64,000 nucleotides of DNA. Origin: Gammaproteobacteria bacterium (GTDB taxonomy: Bacteria > Pseudomonadota > Gammaproteobacteria > Enterobacterales > Alteromonadaceae). Position numbers and translations under genes: made by a program. The DNA lies in assembly GCA_018222405.1 (NCBI GenBank), contig JAAFAI010000004.1, forward strand, positions 62,001 to 126,000. Reading direction: 5' to 3'. Every line of letters begins with the position of its first letter. Within the stretch, counting starts at the first letter, position 1. This document shows positions 14,969 through 23,203 of this stretch, one piece after another. Below the pieces are notes generated by a model that had not been told where the DNA came from, made no database searches, and saw nothing but the letters and a program-made list of their open reading frames with translations.

Positions 14969-17089
14969 ATGACGAAACACAAAATTGCGGTAATTACCGG
15001 AGCAGGATCAGGGATTGGATTAGCATTGACTAATGAATTCTTATCAAGGGATCCGGATATGCTTGTTGTTGCACTGTGTCGTGATAGCTCAGAACTAGGA
15101 GCGTTAAATGAAAAATTTGAATCCCGGCTCGTCATAGAACACGTTGATTTTAATCACGAAGCGGCAACGATTGAAATTCAAGAATCGCTTAGCCAATACG
15201 AACAGATTGATTACTTAGTGCATTGTGCAGGTATTGTCACACCGCTTAAACCTATTCAATCAATAGGCTACAAAGAATGGCGCACGGCACAAAGAATCAA
15301 CTGCGATATCCCCTTTTTGATAACACAACTGTGCCTGGATAAGTTTAAACATAGCCGCGTACTGTATTTGACAAGCGAGCAACCCGTTAGTGCAGTGAAA
15401 GGCGCATCAGCATACTGTGTGAGTAAAACGGCTTTGAATATGGTGTGTAGTTGTTTTAGACAAGAAGTTAATGAAGATGTAGCTGTTTTTGCCACCGCAG
15501 CTCCCGGAAATGTTGATACAGCGATGCAAAAAAAAATCCGGCAAGTGCCAAGCGATGTACTGCCGATGTCGGCCTTTTTAAGAGGCTTACATGAAGAGAA
15601 CAAGCTACTACCGCCGCGCCTTGTTGCACAATACCTTTGGCAATTGTTAAATCGTATAGACCCAAAGACATTTAGCAGAACAAATTGGGATTTATTGCAA
15701 AGCATTGACGAAGCGCCGCTCAACCCAATTGATACCAATAAAACTATTTCAACGAAGCCAACTGAATCTGACTTACTGTCGTTGCGAAACAAGTTAAGCG
15801 GCAGTGTCTGGGACGTTGGAAGTACAGGCTATTCAGCGCGGCGTCATGTTTTTAATCGAGCCATTTCACATTTTCCATATGCGATAGTCGTGCCTGAGTC
15901 AAACGTCGATATTATTAATACAATTGACTATGCCAATCGCCTTAATTTACAAATATCAGTTAAAGGCGGCGGCCATGGGGTAACGGGTGCGGCCGTTATT
16001 GACGGTGGCATTGTCCTTGATATGTCTGCCTTTCAAAGTATAGAACTTTGCGCAGTTGGTCAGTCAGTAAGAGTGGGCGCGGGTGTGAAAAATCATAATT
16101 TGGATCTGTTCTTATCGAAATATAAGAAAGTGATCCCATTAGGCACCTGCCCGGATGTCGGTGTTGTAGGAGCAACGTTAGGCGGCGGGATCGGTTTTTT
16201 GTCACGCAAACATGGGTTAAGTTGCGACAATGTCTTGGCGTTTAATCTGATCACAGCAGATGGTCAGCAAAGAGTTATAAACACTTTGGAACACTCTGAT
16301 CTTTTTTGGGCACTACGCGGCAGTGGCGGCTCTCAATTTGGCGTTATCACCCACATAACATTTAGGCTGCACCCGGCTCCAGCTTATGTTCAAGGAGGTA
16401 TCATTGAATGGCCAATTCAAAAGGCAAAGCCTATTTTAAAGCAATACAGCGATGCTGTACTGCAGGGGCCGAGAACGCAATTCTTATATGCATACATCGC
16501 TCGTTCAGCGTTACAAAATGCAAAAATATCAATTATGGGGTTTAGTGAAGACCCTGACTCCAACCTAAATAACATAGCAAAATGGGAAACGGATGCCGAT
16601 ATCTCTGTTACGCATAAACAATACATAGAGTGCCAGTCAAATGAATATGAACAAGGGCACGCACTTTATTGGCGCAATGGGATCATTGAAGGTGAACTTA
16701 CGGAACAGTTTATTGATGCGCTTTTGCAATGCTATCAGTCTTGCCCAGACAACGCAGCGGGCATTATGCTCGATCCGTTATGTGGCGCGATCCAGGATAT
16801 CGAGACCCATGAAACCGCATTTATTCATCGCGATGCCTCATTTGTATGTAGCATCACGGGTGTGACTCTGCCCGATCGAGACAATACCAAGGTTATAGAC
16901 TGGGTTAATCAAACCTATGAACGATTATCCCCATTTTTTAATGGCCATGCCTACCAAAATTATGACATGGGCAACGACTGTCCATTGACCAGTTATTTCG
17001 GTCACCATGTAGAGCGTTTGATTGCTTTAAAAAAGAAATACGACCCTCAACTTAGGTTTGCAGGCTCTTTGCAGCGGGATTTACAATAA
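14969..17089 (+). CDS. Fusion of short-chain dehydrogenase and berberine-bridge-type FAD oxidase
   Basis: A 706-residue cytoplasmic-looking protein with two enzymes in one chain. Residues 1-240 are an SDR domain: TGAGSGIG nucleotide motif at 10-17, HCAG core, and SAYCVSK catalytic Tyr-Lys near 150. From about 270 on it is an FAD-linked oxidoreductase of the PCMH/BBE class: PESNVDIINTI, GGGHGVTG with His near 333, and GTCPDVGVVGATLGGGIGF with Cys near 392. These are the places of the two covalent flavin links. A BBE tail ends it (NYDMGNDCPLTSYFG, LKKKYDPQLRF). No signal peptide is seen. The substrate is unknown; coupled alcohol/ketone and oxidase chemistry on one product is the natural guess. 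Confidence 0.85.
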   Translation: MTKHKIAVITGAGSGIGLALTNEFLSRDPDMLVVALCRDSSELGALNEKFESRLVIEHVDFNHEAATIEIQESLSQYEQIDYLVHCAGIVTPLKPIQSIGYKEWRTAQRINCDIPFLITQLCLDKFKHSRVLYLTSEQPVSAVKGASAYCVSKTALNMVCSCFRQEVNEDVAVFATAAPGNVDTAMQKKIRQVPSDVLPMSAFLRGLHEENKLLPPRLVAQYLWQLLNRIDPKTFSRTNWDLLQSIDEAPLNPIDTNKTISTKPTESDLLSLRNKLSGSVWDVGSTGYSARRHVFNRAISHFPYAIVVPESNVDIINTIDYANRLNLQISVKGGGHGVTGAAVIDGGIVLDMSAFQSIELCAVGQSVRVGAGVKNHNLDLFLSKYKKVIPLGTCPDVGVVGATLGGGIGFLSRKHGLSCDNVLAFNLITADGQQRVINTLEHSDLFWALRGSGGSQFGVITHITFRLHPAPAYVQGGIIEWPIQKAKPILKQYSDAVLQGPRTQFLYAYIARSALQNAKISIMGFSEDPDSNLNNIAKWETDADISVTHKQYIECQSNEYEQGHALYWRNGIIEGELTEQFIDALLQCYQSCPDNAAGIMLDPLCGAIQDIETHETAFIHRDASFVCSITGVTLPDRDNTKVIDWVNQTYERLSPFFNGHAYQNYDMGNDCPLTSYFGHHVERLIALKKKYDPQLRFAGSLQRDLQ

Positions 17090-17164
17090 ACCGTTAAGCT
17101 GGTGTAATACTTACTCAAGCGCTATGGCGATCAACCGTCAGTTGCAGTAATTAGGATATATACA

Positions 17165-17500
17165 GTGTTTAAATGGATGTTAGTTTTTACTCTACTTCTT
17201 CCCACCATTTGCTTTGCCGATACCGATGACTATGTTCACGCAGACTTCTATCGCGGATTAGTTGGCCTTAAGAAACAGGTTGATGAGATTAATCGAGATT
17301 TACTGTTATTGGAGAATGCTACGCTTTCCAATGCAGAAGTTAATCGTCGACTTGCGCGTATTGAACAAGATATTGATGCGGTGAAAACGTTATATAATGA
17401 AGCGACACGCAATTTGGCCAACACAGTATTAACATTAACAGCCATCCTAGTTGCCGTTATTTCTGCGGTTATTGCTTGGATGAACCCACACTATTACTGA
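17165..17500 (+). CDS. Small membrane protein with coiled coil, unknown function
   Basis: The 111-residue protein has a signal-like N-terminus (MLVFTLLLPTICFADTDD) and a charged heptad region (LKKQVDEINRDLLLLENATLSNAEVNRRLARIEQDIDAVKTLY). It ends with one C-terminal transmembrane helix (TVLTLTAILVAVISAVIAW). GTG is the likely start, with AGGA eight bases upstream; ATG at 17177 is possible. It follows the SDR-oxidase fusion by 75 bases on the same strand and may share its transcript. The coiled coil would sit in the periplasm. No family is recognised. Confidence 0.65.
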   Translation: MFKWMLVFTLLLPTICFADTDDYVHADFYRGLVGLKKQVDEINRDLLLLENATLSNAEVNRRLARIEQDIDAVKTLYNEATRNLANTVLTLTAILVAVISAVIAWMNPHYY

Positions 17501-17599
17501 TATACAAGTGCTAGAAACGCCGAGACTACTTGTAAAACAAACAACGCTCTACTTTTGTCAAAGGTCCCTTATTATCATTGTCTCATCTTCAACTTAGAC

Positions 17600-18304
17600 T
17601 CACATAACCGAATGCGAAAGCCAATACACGCTGCCTAATGTTACAAAAAACAGAGGTTGATGTAACACATACACAGCAAGACTGTGACGTCCTAAAAACG
17701 TGATTTTAGTTGATAATTTCAGTGAAGCACAGGGATCTATACCCTTAATAAACATATGGCCAACGCCAATGCCCAGCAATACAACGCCAACCCAAGGAAA
17801 TAGTGCAACATAATCGTTGGGTGATGACGGCAGCCCCAATTCCCATAAGTTAAACGGCCATTTACTTGTAACCACATTCGTTAAGAACAGTGTAATAATC
17901 CCTATCCCAATAAAACAAGCCATGACTGGATAACGTGCGAAGGGAAGGCATAGTACACTGGCCACGGCGATAAAGTGTAAAACACCAAAAAATATCCAAT
18001 TACTATTGAAAAACCAATAAGTAAATAGTGATATAACGCATGCCCATACCACTATCCACATTATTCGCTTCGCAAAGGATTTCAAATCCACGCGTTGGTG
18101 ATGAGCGAACACCAATGATGCACCCACACTTAAGAAAAAGAGTGATAAAATGACATACCGAAATTGTTTCCAGCCAGGACCATTTGGCACACTCCAATCT
18201 ACCCAGCCAAAGAACCGCAAGTCATACGCGAAGTGAAAGATCACCATTAATACAATGGCGACCGTGCGCATGATGTCTAGGGTAACGTTGCGAGTGATGG
18301 GCAT
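17600..18304 (-). CDS. DUF1624 / heparan-alpha-glucosaminide N-acetyltransferase-like membrane protein
   Basis: The 234-residue protein has about seven transmembrane helices. The N-terminus carries the family pattern LDIMRTVAIVLMVIFHFAYDLRFF, including the conserved His. C-terminal features are FLGRHSLAVYVLHQPLFF. The family resembles acyltransferases that move acetyl groups across the membrane; the bacterial substrates are generally unknown. It is the last gene of the leftward copper operon, 12 bases after an NTF2-like gene, which could be chance co-transcription. Typical homologues are of the same length. Confidence 0.8.
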   Translation of the reverse strand: MPITRNVTLDIMRTVAIVLMVIFHFAYDLRFFGWVDWSVPNGPGWKQFRYVILSLFFLSVGASLVFAHHQRVDLKSFAKRIMWIVVWACVISLFTYWFFNSNWIFFGVLHFIAVASVLCLPFARYPVMACFIGIGIITLFLTNVVTSKWPFNLWELGLPSSPNDYVALFPWVGVVLLGIGVGHMFIKGIDPCASLKLSTKITFLGRHSLAVYVLHQPLFFVTLGSVYWLSHSVM

Positions 18305-18315
18305 ACTGACGTCGC

Positions 18316-18801
18316 TTAATGATGCTTGTGGGGCTTTTTATCGCGGGTAGACGAATGTGAATGTATGACTTTCCATCCTTTACTCGTTCGTTTAAACAAG
18401 TACGTTTGGTAGCCCTTTTTGTCAAATGTTGAGCCAGTTTTTCTTACTTCACCAGACACATTTACGGTCGTAATCGCCCATGCCATATCGTCATCAATTG
18501 TAATATCCATATCCAATATATCGATGGTGAGGCGTTTGAGTACTTCTTTCTCTGGCTCCACATGATTTTCGACGAGATCACTTAATCCTGTGTTTTGGCC
18601 GCCTGATTCAATGTATCGAGCACCTTTATGGTCGAGATAGTGTTCATAAAAAGGCCGTCCTTGGCCCGACTCCCAACCGTTTTCAATAGCAATGATAATT
18701 TCTTCAATCGTCGCTTTGTCTTCATCTGCCTGTGATGCAAAGACGCCCAGTGTAGTTGTGCTTAACATCAGGACGAGTGAGATTCGCATAAGTAACGTCA
18801 T
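18316..18801 (-). CDS. Periplasmic NTF2-like (SnoaL/DUF4440-type) protein
   Basis: A signal peptide (LVLMLSTTTLGVFASQADE) precedes a 140-residue domain with the NTF2-like pattern. A helical start (ATIEEIIIAIENGWESGQ) is followed by curved sheet strands (MAWAITTVNVSGEV, YQTYLFKRTSKGWKVIHSHSS). A His-rich tail (DKKPHKHH) may bind metal. AGGA precedes the ATG. It sits next to a second NTF2-like gene downstream of copD, so a copper-related envelope role is inferred. No catalytic residues are evident. Confidence 0.75.
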   Translation of the reverse strand: MTLLMRISLVLMLSTTTLGVFASQADEDKATIEEIIIAIENGWESGQGRPFYEHYLDHKGARYIESGGQNTGLSDLVENHVEPEKEVLKRLTIDILDMDITIDDDMAWAITTVNVSGEVRKTGSTFDKKGYQTYLFKRTSKGWKVIHSHSSTRDKKPHKHH

Positions 18802-18827
18802 TTAAAGTTTTCCTATAAATTAAAGTG

Positions 18828-19277
18828 TTAATGGGACCAGTGGATATGACTTATTTTCCAAAGACCATTGATAAGGTTAAGTACCAGTGTTTCATTTCCT
18901 TGCTTATCAATTTGTTTACCTTTGTATGTGCCAAGGGTGTGGCTTCTGGCAATTGAGACCGCCGTATCCCCATAAACGCGAACATGATGTTCAATTGTTG
19001 TGGTTTTGACAGCCGCAGAAAACCGCATATCACCGTGTAAATGATGTTGTCGATATTCTTCAGCACTGCGTTCTATTCGCGATCCCTCTAAAATAATGAC
19101 TTCGGATGTCAATGCACTCATGACGTCATCCGCTTGTCCATTAGATAATGCTTCGTGATAAGCGAGCACACTGCGACCCGCTGCAGTATCCAAGCCACTG
19201 AAGTGAGTTGCAGAGTGCTCTATTGATTTGAGTGGCTCATGAGCAAACGTACTAAATGAAAGCAGCGCAATAGACAA
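18828..19277 (-). CDS. Periplasmic NTF2-like protein, start uncertain
   Basis: A secreted NTF2-like/DUF4440-type domain: VLAYHEALSNGQADDVMSALTSEVIILEGSRIERSAEEYRQHH, ending LVLNLINGLWKISHIHWSH. The only conventional start is TTG at 19277, which gives a short signal peptide (SIALLSFSTFAHE). Codons upstream read LKINYVLTTVL in the same frame and look like the front of a normal signal peptide, but they begin with CTG or ATT, so the true start may be non-standard. It follows copD by about 40 bases and pairs with the next NTF2-like gene. Confidence 0.7.
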   Translation of the reverse strand: MSIALLSFSTFAHEPLKSIEHSATHFSGLDTAAGRSVLAYHEALSNGQADDVMSALTSEVIILEGSRIERSAEEYRQHHLHGDMRFSAAVKTTTIEHHVRVYGDTAVSIARSHTLGTYKGKQIDKQGNETLVLNLINGLWKISHIHWSH

Positions 19278-19319
19278 AACAGTCGTTAAAACGTAATTAA
19301 TTTTCAGATAAATCCAAAG

Positions 19320-20234
19320 TTAAGATTGAGGACCAAGAACAGTAGTCAAAACAGCGGTGATCAGAAAAATGCATAGTCCAATGAGCATTTCAATTTGGAT
19401 CGAACGGCGCATGTCTATCGCTGCGTTACTGTGCGTTAAAAGCTTGGGCGTTAATTTTAATTTATGCCATGCGGCAAGCAGCAGGATCGCATTGACAAAG
19501 CCCAGCTTTAACAGAAGGCTTTGTCCATAGATTTGATTGAATAAATTACCTACAGAACCAACTAGCTCCCATGCTAGCAGAGTGCCGGCAAGGAGCAGCA
19601 GGCTCACCAGTCCTATAGCAAGATGACCAAATTGCCGCATCAGACTGTATAGCGGTGTAGGCGATAGGTGTAGGCATGCTGCTGACAACGGCCAAAGAGC
19701 GCCCATCCAGCTTAGCGCGATGATCACATGCACAGCTAATGCATAACCATATGAACGTTCCAGTTGCACGGTATGCCCGGAAAGCATGAATACATATCCA
19801 ATACTCCCCCACAGAATTATTGCACCAAGAAGAGTCACGATAAATTGAGGCGTTTTTTTGCGAGCGAGTTGCCAATAAAACGATCCACAAAAAGCAATGC
19901 CGACGATGAATATGCACAGCCGACTTATTGCAATAGTCCCTAAAGTAGATTGTGCAACCATACGTCGCATGACCGCATCAAACATGCCTGTGAAACCCGT
20001 TTGAGATAGCGACCCCACTTGGAAAAAGAAATCCAACGTAGTCGCGAAAACACCAACTAAACCAAACATAGCCATATACTTAATAATATGACCTTGCAGA
20101 AGCAGACGAGCGTGAGTTTGTTTTTCCAGGCTAAACGGCACTAAAAGAAGGATAAGAAATCCGCCCAAAAGCGCCGACAGTCCTAGATAGACAGTAAGCT
20201 TGGTGGATAGGATCAATACTTCCCAAATTGCCAT
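19320..20234 (-). CDS. copD: CopD-family copper transport membrane protein
   Basis: The 304-residue protein has about eight transmembrane helices and belongs to the CopD family, which works with periplasmic CopC in copper import or delivery. Conserved-looking His/Met positions are GHIIKYMAMFG, SGHTVQLERSYGYALAVHVIIALSWMGALWPL and FGHLAIGL. It directly follows copC (14-base gap) in the same operon. In some bacteria CopCD feeds copper to the cell or to cuproenzymes rather than expelling it, so its presence beside CusCBA efflux genes suggests balanced handling. Confidence 0.88.
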   Translation of the reverse strand: MAIWEVLILSTKLTVYLGLSALLGGFLILLLVPFSLEKQTHARLLLQGHIIKYMAMFGLVGVFATTLDFFFQVGSLSQTGFTGMFDAVMRRMVAQSTLGTIAISRLCIFIVGIAFCGSFYWQLARKKTPQFIVTLLGAIILWGSIGYVFMLSGHTVQLERSYGYALAVHVIIALSWMGALWPLSAACLHLSPTPLYSLMRQFGHLAIGLVSLLLLAGTLLAWELVGSVGNLFNQIYGQSLLLKLGFVNAILLLAAWHKLKLTPKLLTHSNAAIDMRRSIQIEMLIGLCIFLITAVLTTVLGPQS

Positions 20235-20248
20235 TTTAATCTTCCTCT

Positions 20249-20650
20249 TTAATGGTCTTTGTGTTGACTATGGGCTTTTTTGTCATCTTGCATGGACTTG
20301 TTTCCGTGAACCATGAAGTCAAATGAACCGTCCATTTTGTGCCCATCCTCACCAAGTAACATCCACTGTGCGGTATAGTTACCCGGCGATAACGTCGGTA
20401 AGTCGTAATTAAAGAAAGTGCTAGACTCCATCGATGGAGAAAAATTAAAGTCGACAGGCTCGCCGTTTTGAGAATTTAACGTCAATTTGGCCAAACGAAC
20501 TGGCTCAGTAAAAACAACGGACAATTGTGGAGGCGATGACATTAACATCGCATTGTTTTTTGGCATGGACGTTTTCAACGATGTGTGAGCATAACTGCTT
20601 GTGCTCAAGAAAAGAGCGGTCAGTAAGAACGTTGACAATAGTGTTTTCAT
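20249..20650 (-). CDS. copC: CopC-family periplasmic copper-binding protein
   Basis: The 133-residue precursor has a signal peptide ending SSYA. Mature residue 1 is His (HTSLKTSMPKNN), the usual N-terminal Cu(II) ligand in CopC. Other family motifs are LSVVFTEPVRL and LLGEDGHKMDGSFDFMV, containing the Asp/His copper ligands. A His/Met/Lys tail (HGNKSMQDDKKAHSQHKDH) extends the family core. GAGG precedes the ATG. It is encoded immediately upstream of copD, its usual partner. Confidence 0.92.
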   Translation of the reverse strand: MKTLLSTFLLTALFLSTSSYAHTSLKTSMPKNNAMLMSSPPQLSVVFTEPVRLAKLTLNSQNGEPVDFNFSPSMESSTFFNYDLPTLSPGNYTAQWMLLGEDGHKMDGSFDFMVHGNKSMQDDKKAHSQHKDH

Positions 20651-20668
20651 AAATAAACCTCGGTAGTT

Positions 20669-22501
20669 TTAAGTAGTAGTAAATGGTGAAAATGAATCGA
20701 TTTGTATAGCATTTTCATTGACGGAGTAGCGTAATAGTAACTGGGTTACATCGTTCATCATTGCCGGAGGACCGCAGAGGAAAAACAAACATCGATGGAG
20801 GCTACGGTGCGCAGACACAAATGCATTCAACGGCGTTTGTACGCGGCCCACCTGTCCATACCAAACAGAAGACGCGTTAGACACGATAGGTTGATAGGAG
20901 AAATTGGAATGCTGTGTTTCAACCGCTTTTAACCAGCAATGATTTGCCAATTCAACAGGGTGTTTGGCGCCATAAAAGAGGGTTATAGGCAGTGTCGAAT
21001 GCAAGCCAAATATTAGTTCATCGATTAGAGCTTTTAGAGGTGCTATACCCGAGCCCCCTCCGACCAACACAATTTCTCGTACACCAAGATCATCAGGTAA
21101 GTTAAATCCCCCTCGAGGCGCAACTATATCAACCACAGTGCCGATGCTTAAATTACCAAGGTGAAAAGAACCGATGCCAGGTCTTTGGTTGTTAGATTGT
21201 GCCGGTTGCATTTTTATATTGAATGTAAGCACGCCACTACCATCATTTCGGTTTGCAACTGAATAATGCCTGACAGTGTTTGGATGGGAAAATGTAGCTG
21301 ATTCAAAACGCGGCCAATAAGGCCGATAGCGTCTCGGTAAGTCTTTCGGAAACGCTAAAGATTGACCTTCTTTAATCGTGAATTGAACAAAACTGCCAGG
21401 CTTAAAATCCAGTGGAACACTGCCTTGATGTTTAAATCTTAATTCTTTGATAAAGGGTGTAATGAATGTGTTTGAGAGCAACTCGCATGATACTGTTTTG
21501 GGGTTTGGAGACTCTACAAGCTGAACGTTGCCTTTCAAATCAGTGTTTTGCTGACAAGCTAAACGGTATCCGGACAACAACCTGTCTTGAGATAAGCGAT
21601 ATCGTTCTGCAACTGAAATGGCAGCCGTTGGATCAAGACGCACGATACATTGGCCGCATGTTCCCCCTCCCCCACATACTGACTCAATAGAAAGGGCATT
21701 GTGCTGTAAACAGTCCAGAAGTGATTCATTGTCCTTAGCAACGACGTTTTGGAGGTAACCTTGCTGATCAAGTACCACTATGTCTTGCTTTCTATACCAC
21801 CACCCAATGAATACTTGCTTATTTTTAACGAGGCTAACCAGCCACAGAATTCCTGAAATACTCAACAGCAAAGTCAGTAACGCGAGGAACTTGATCCACC
21901 AGTGATTAAATGAGCCGGTGTTCTGATAGTCCATAAAGTGCAATAACATCAACAAGTTTGTCCATTCTCTGTTGCTATCGACGACGCCGGCTATTTCCCC
22001 TGTCGATGCTCGGACATAAATGTGTGTCGTTTCTCTGTCTGATAAACGTACATGCCAAACCGATTGTTGCTCTTTGGGTAGATGCTCTATCGGTGGATGA
22101 ACAAGGCGTAAATCTTGAATAGGCGAAGTTAACCGGAAGTGATTGTTGACCAGATCACGGATATCGTTCGCTGTTAGTTCTATTTTATTTCCCTTTATCG
22201 CGTCTATTAACTCATACTCTCTTTCATGGGCATGTCTAGCATAGTGCGTCATAACCTTATAGGTCGGGTTTCCCAACAAGCTAAGCAGCTCAATAGAGAG
22301 CGCATTGGGTGAGCGTATAAGGACGTTCTCGACGGATATTAGGTTTTGCGTTAATACACTTCCTGCAATAGCGTCACTTGCGATTCTGGAGAGGGGTTTA
22401 CTGTGCTCAGCCTGTCCGAGTAAAAAACCCGTAGCGAGCCAAACCATTAATTGTGAAAACACAATTAATGCAAGGTATTTGTGAATGATCCGCCAGAACA
22501 T
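20669..22501 (-). CDS. PepSY membrane protein fused to [2Fe-2S] ferredoxin and NAD(P)H reductase
   Basis: The 610-residue chain begins with a PepSY-type membrane region: helix near residues 8-28, PepSY segments 95-190, and a second helix near 205-228. A ferredoxin follows (CGGGGTCGQC near 275-284, last Cys in LACQQ near 318). The C-terminal reductase has FAD motif RHYSVANR and nucleotide loop GGGSGIAPLKAL. This resembles the NqrF arrangement (ferredoxin before reductase). It could move cytosolic NADH electrons to the membrane or periplasm, for example to reduce Cu(II) or Fe(III); that is inference from the copper operon setting. One base separates it from the PepSY gene upstream. Confidence 0.85.
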   Translation of the reverse strand: MFWRIIHKYLALIVFSQLMVWLATGFLLGQAEHSKPLSRIASDAIAGSVLTQNLISVENVLIRSPNALSIELLSLLGNPTYKVMTHYARHAHEREYELIDAIKGNKIELTANDIRDLVNNHFRLTSPIQDLRLVHPPIEHLPKEQQSVWHVRLSDRETTHIYVRASTGEIAGVVDSNREWTNLLMLLHFMDYQNTGSFNHWWIKFLALLTLLLSISGILWLVSLVKNKQVFIGWWYRKQDIVVLDQQGYLQNVVAKDNESLLDCLQHNALSIESVCGGGGTCGQCIVRLDPTAAISVAERYRLSQDRLLSGYRLACQQNTDLKGNVQLVESPNPKTVSCELLSNTFITPFIKELRFKHQGSVPLDFKPGSFVQFTIKEGQSLAFPKDLPRRYRPYWPRFESATFSHPNTVRHYSVANRNDGSGVLTFNIKMQPAQSNNQRPGIGSFHLGNLSIGTVVDIVAPRGGFNLPDDLGVREIVLVGGGSGIAPLKALIDELIFGLHSTLPITLFYGAKHPVELANHCWLKAVETQHSNFSYQPIVSNASSVWYGQVGRVQTPLNAFVSAHRSLHRCLFFLCGPPAMMNDVTQLLLRYSVNENAIQIDSFSPFTTT

Positions 22502-22502
22502 T

Positions 22503-23201
22503 TCAGTCAGCTGCCTTTCGCGATGACGAAAAGGAATAAGGCAGCAATAGCAAGCCTGCTAATGCGGCCAACAGCCCTATGATAGTCATGCTCACTAATA
22601 GTGTATTACTAACGTCTTCACCGTCTTGGTAATCCATAATATGGAGGCGCCATAACCAATCAAATACTTGCCAAGGGGCATGTCGAATATATTCAACCGT
22701 ACCTGTGTCTTGACTGACGTAAAATGTTGGCGCAAGTGCGCCTTTAAATTCAACTCGCCATAATGGACGTCCTCGTTGCCCAACCGGACTATCCTCTTCG
22801 TTTTCACCCAGCAAGGTCACATTGTCGACCTCATACGACCGACTTGACCTGGACATTGCGATGGCGGCGGCTTGTTTGTCTGACAACGGTTGGATGATGT
22901 CTCCAGATAAGCCGCTGATCAGGTGAGTCTTACTGGTGAGGGTTAATCGGTAAACCGGCATCTCCCCCACACTGCCCAAAACGATTGACTCAGCATCAGG
23001 GTAGCGAGCGACTATCTCATCAAAGCCAACGTTTACCGTTGACAATGATGAAAGCGCGGGCGAGCTTTTCATGAAATGATCGCCATGAATATAGTGGATA
23101 TCAAACCAGACCATGTAGAGTCCACTCACTGACCAGAGGAGCATCTGCACACCGACAATCAACAGTAGGTATCGGTGTAACCGACGAGCAAGGCGACGCA
23201 T
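22503..23201 (-). CDS. PepSY-domain membrane protein
   Basis: The 232-residue protein has two transmembrane helices (LLLIVGVQMLLWSVSGLYMVW and LLVSMTIIGLLAALAGLLLLPY) flanking a periplasmic PepSY region (YRLTLTSKTHLISGLSGDII, WRVEFKGALAPTFYVSQDTGTVEYI). A WLWRLHIMDYQDGEDVSN motif before the second helix is typical of PepSY-associated proteins. The ATG two bases after the cusA stop is preferred over an in-frame TTG overlapping it. With the following PepSY-reductase it probably forms one membrane redox complex. Confidence 0.83.
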   Translation of the reverse strand: MRRLARRLHRYLLLIVGVQMLLWSVSGLYMVWFDIHYIHGDHFMKSSPALSSLSTVNVGFDEIVARYPDAESIVLGSVGEMPVYRLTLTSKTHLISGLSGDIIQPLSDKQAAAIAMSRSSRSYEVDNVTLLGENEEDSPVGQRGRPLWRVEFKGALAPTFYVSQDTGTVEYIRHAPWQVFDWLWRLHIMDYQDGEDVSNTLLVSMTIIGLLAALAGLLLLPYSFSSSRKAAD

Positions 23202-23203
23202 AA

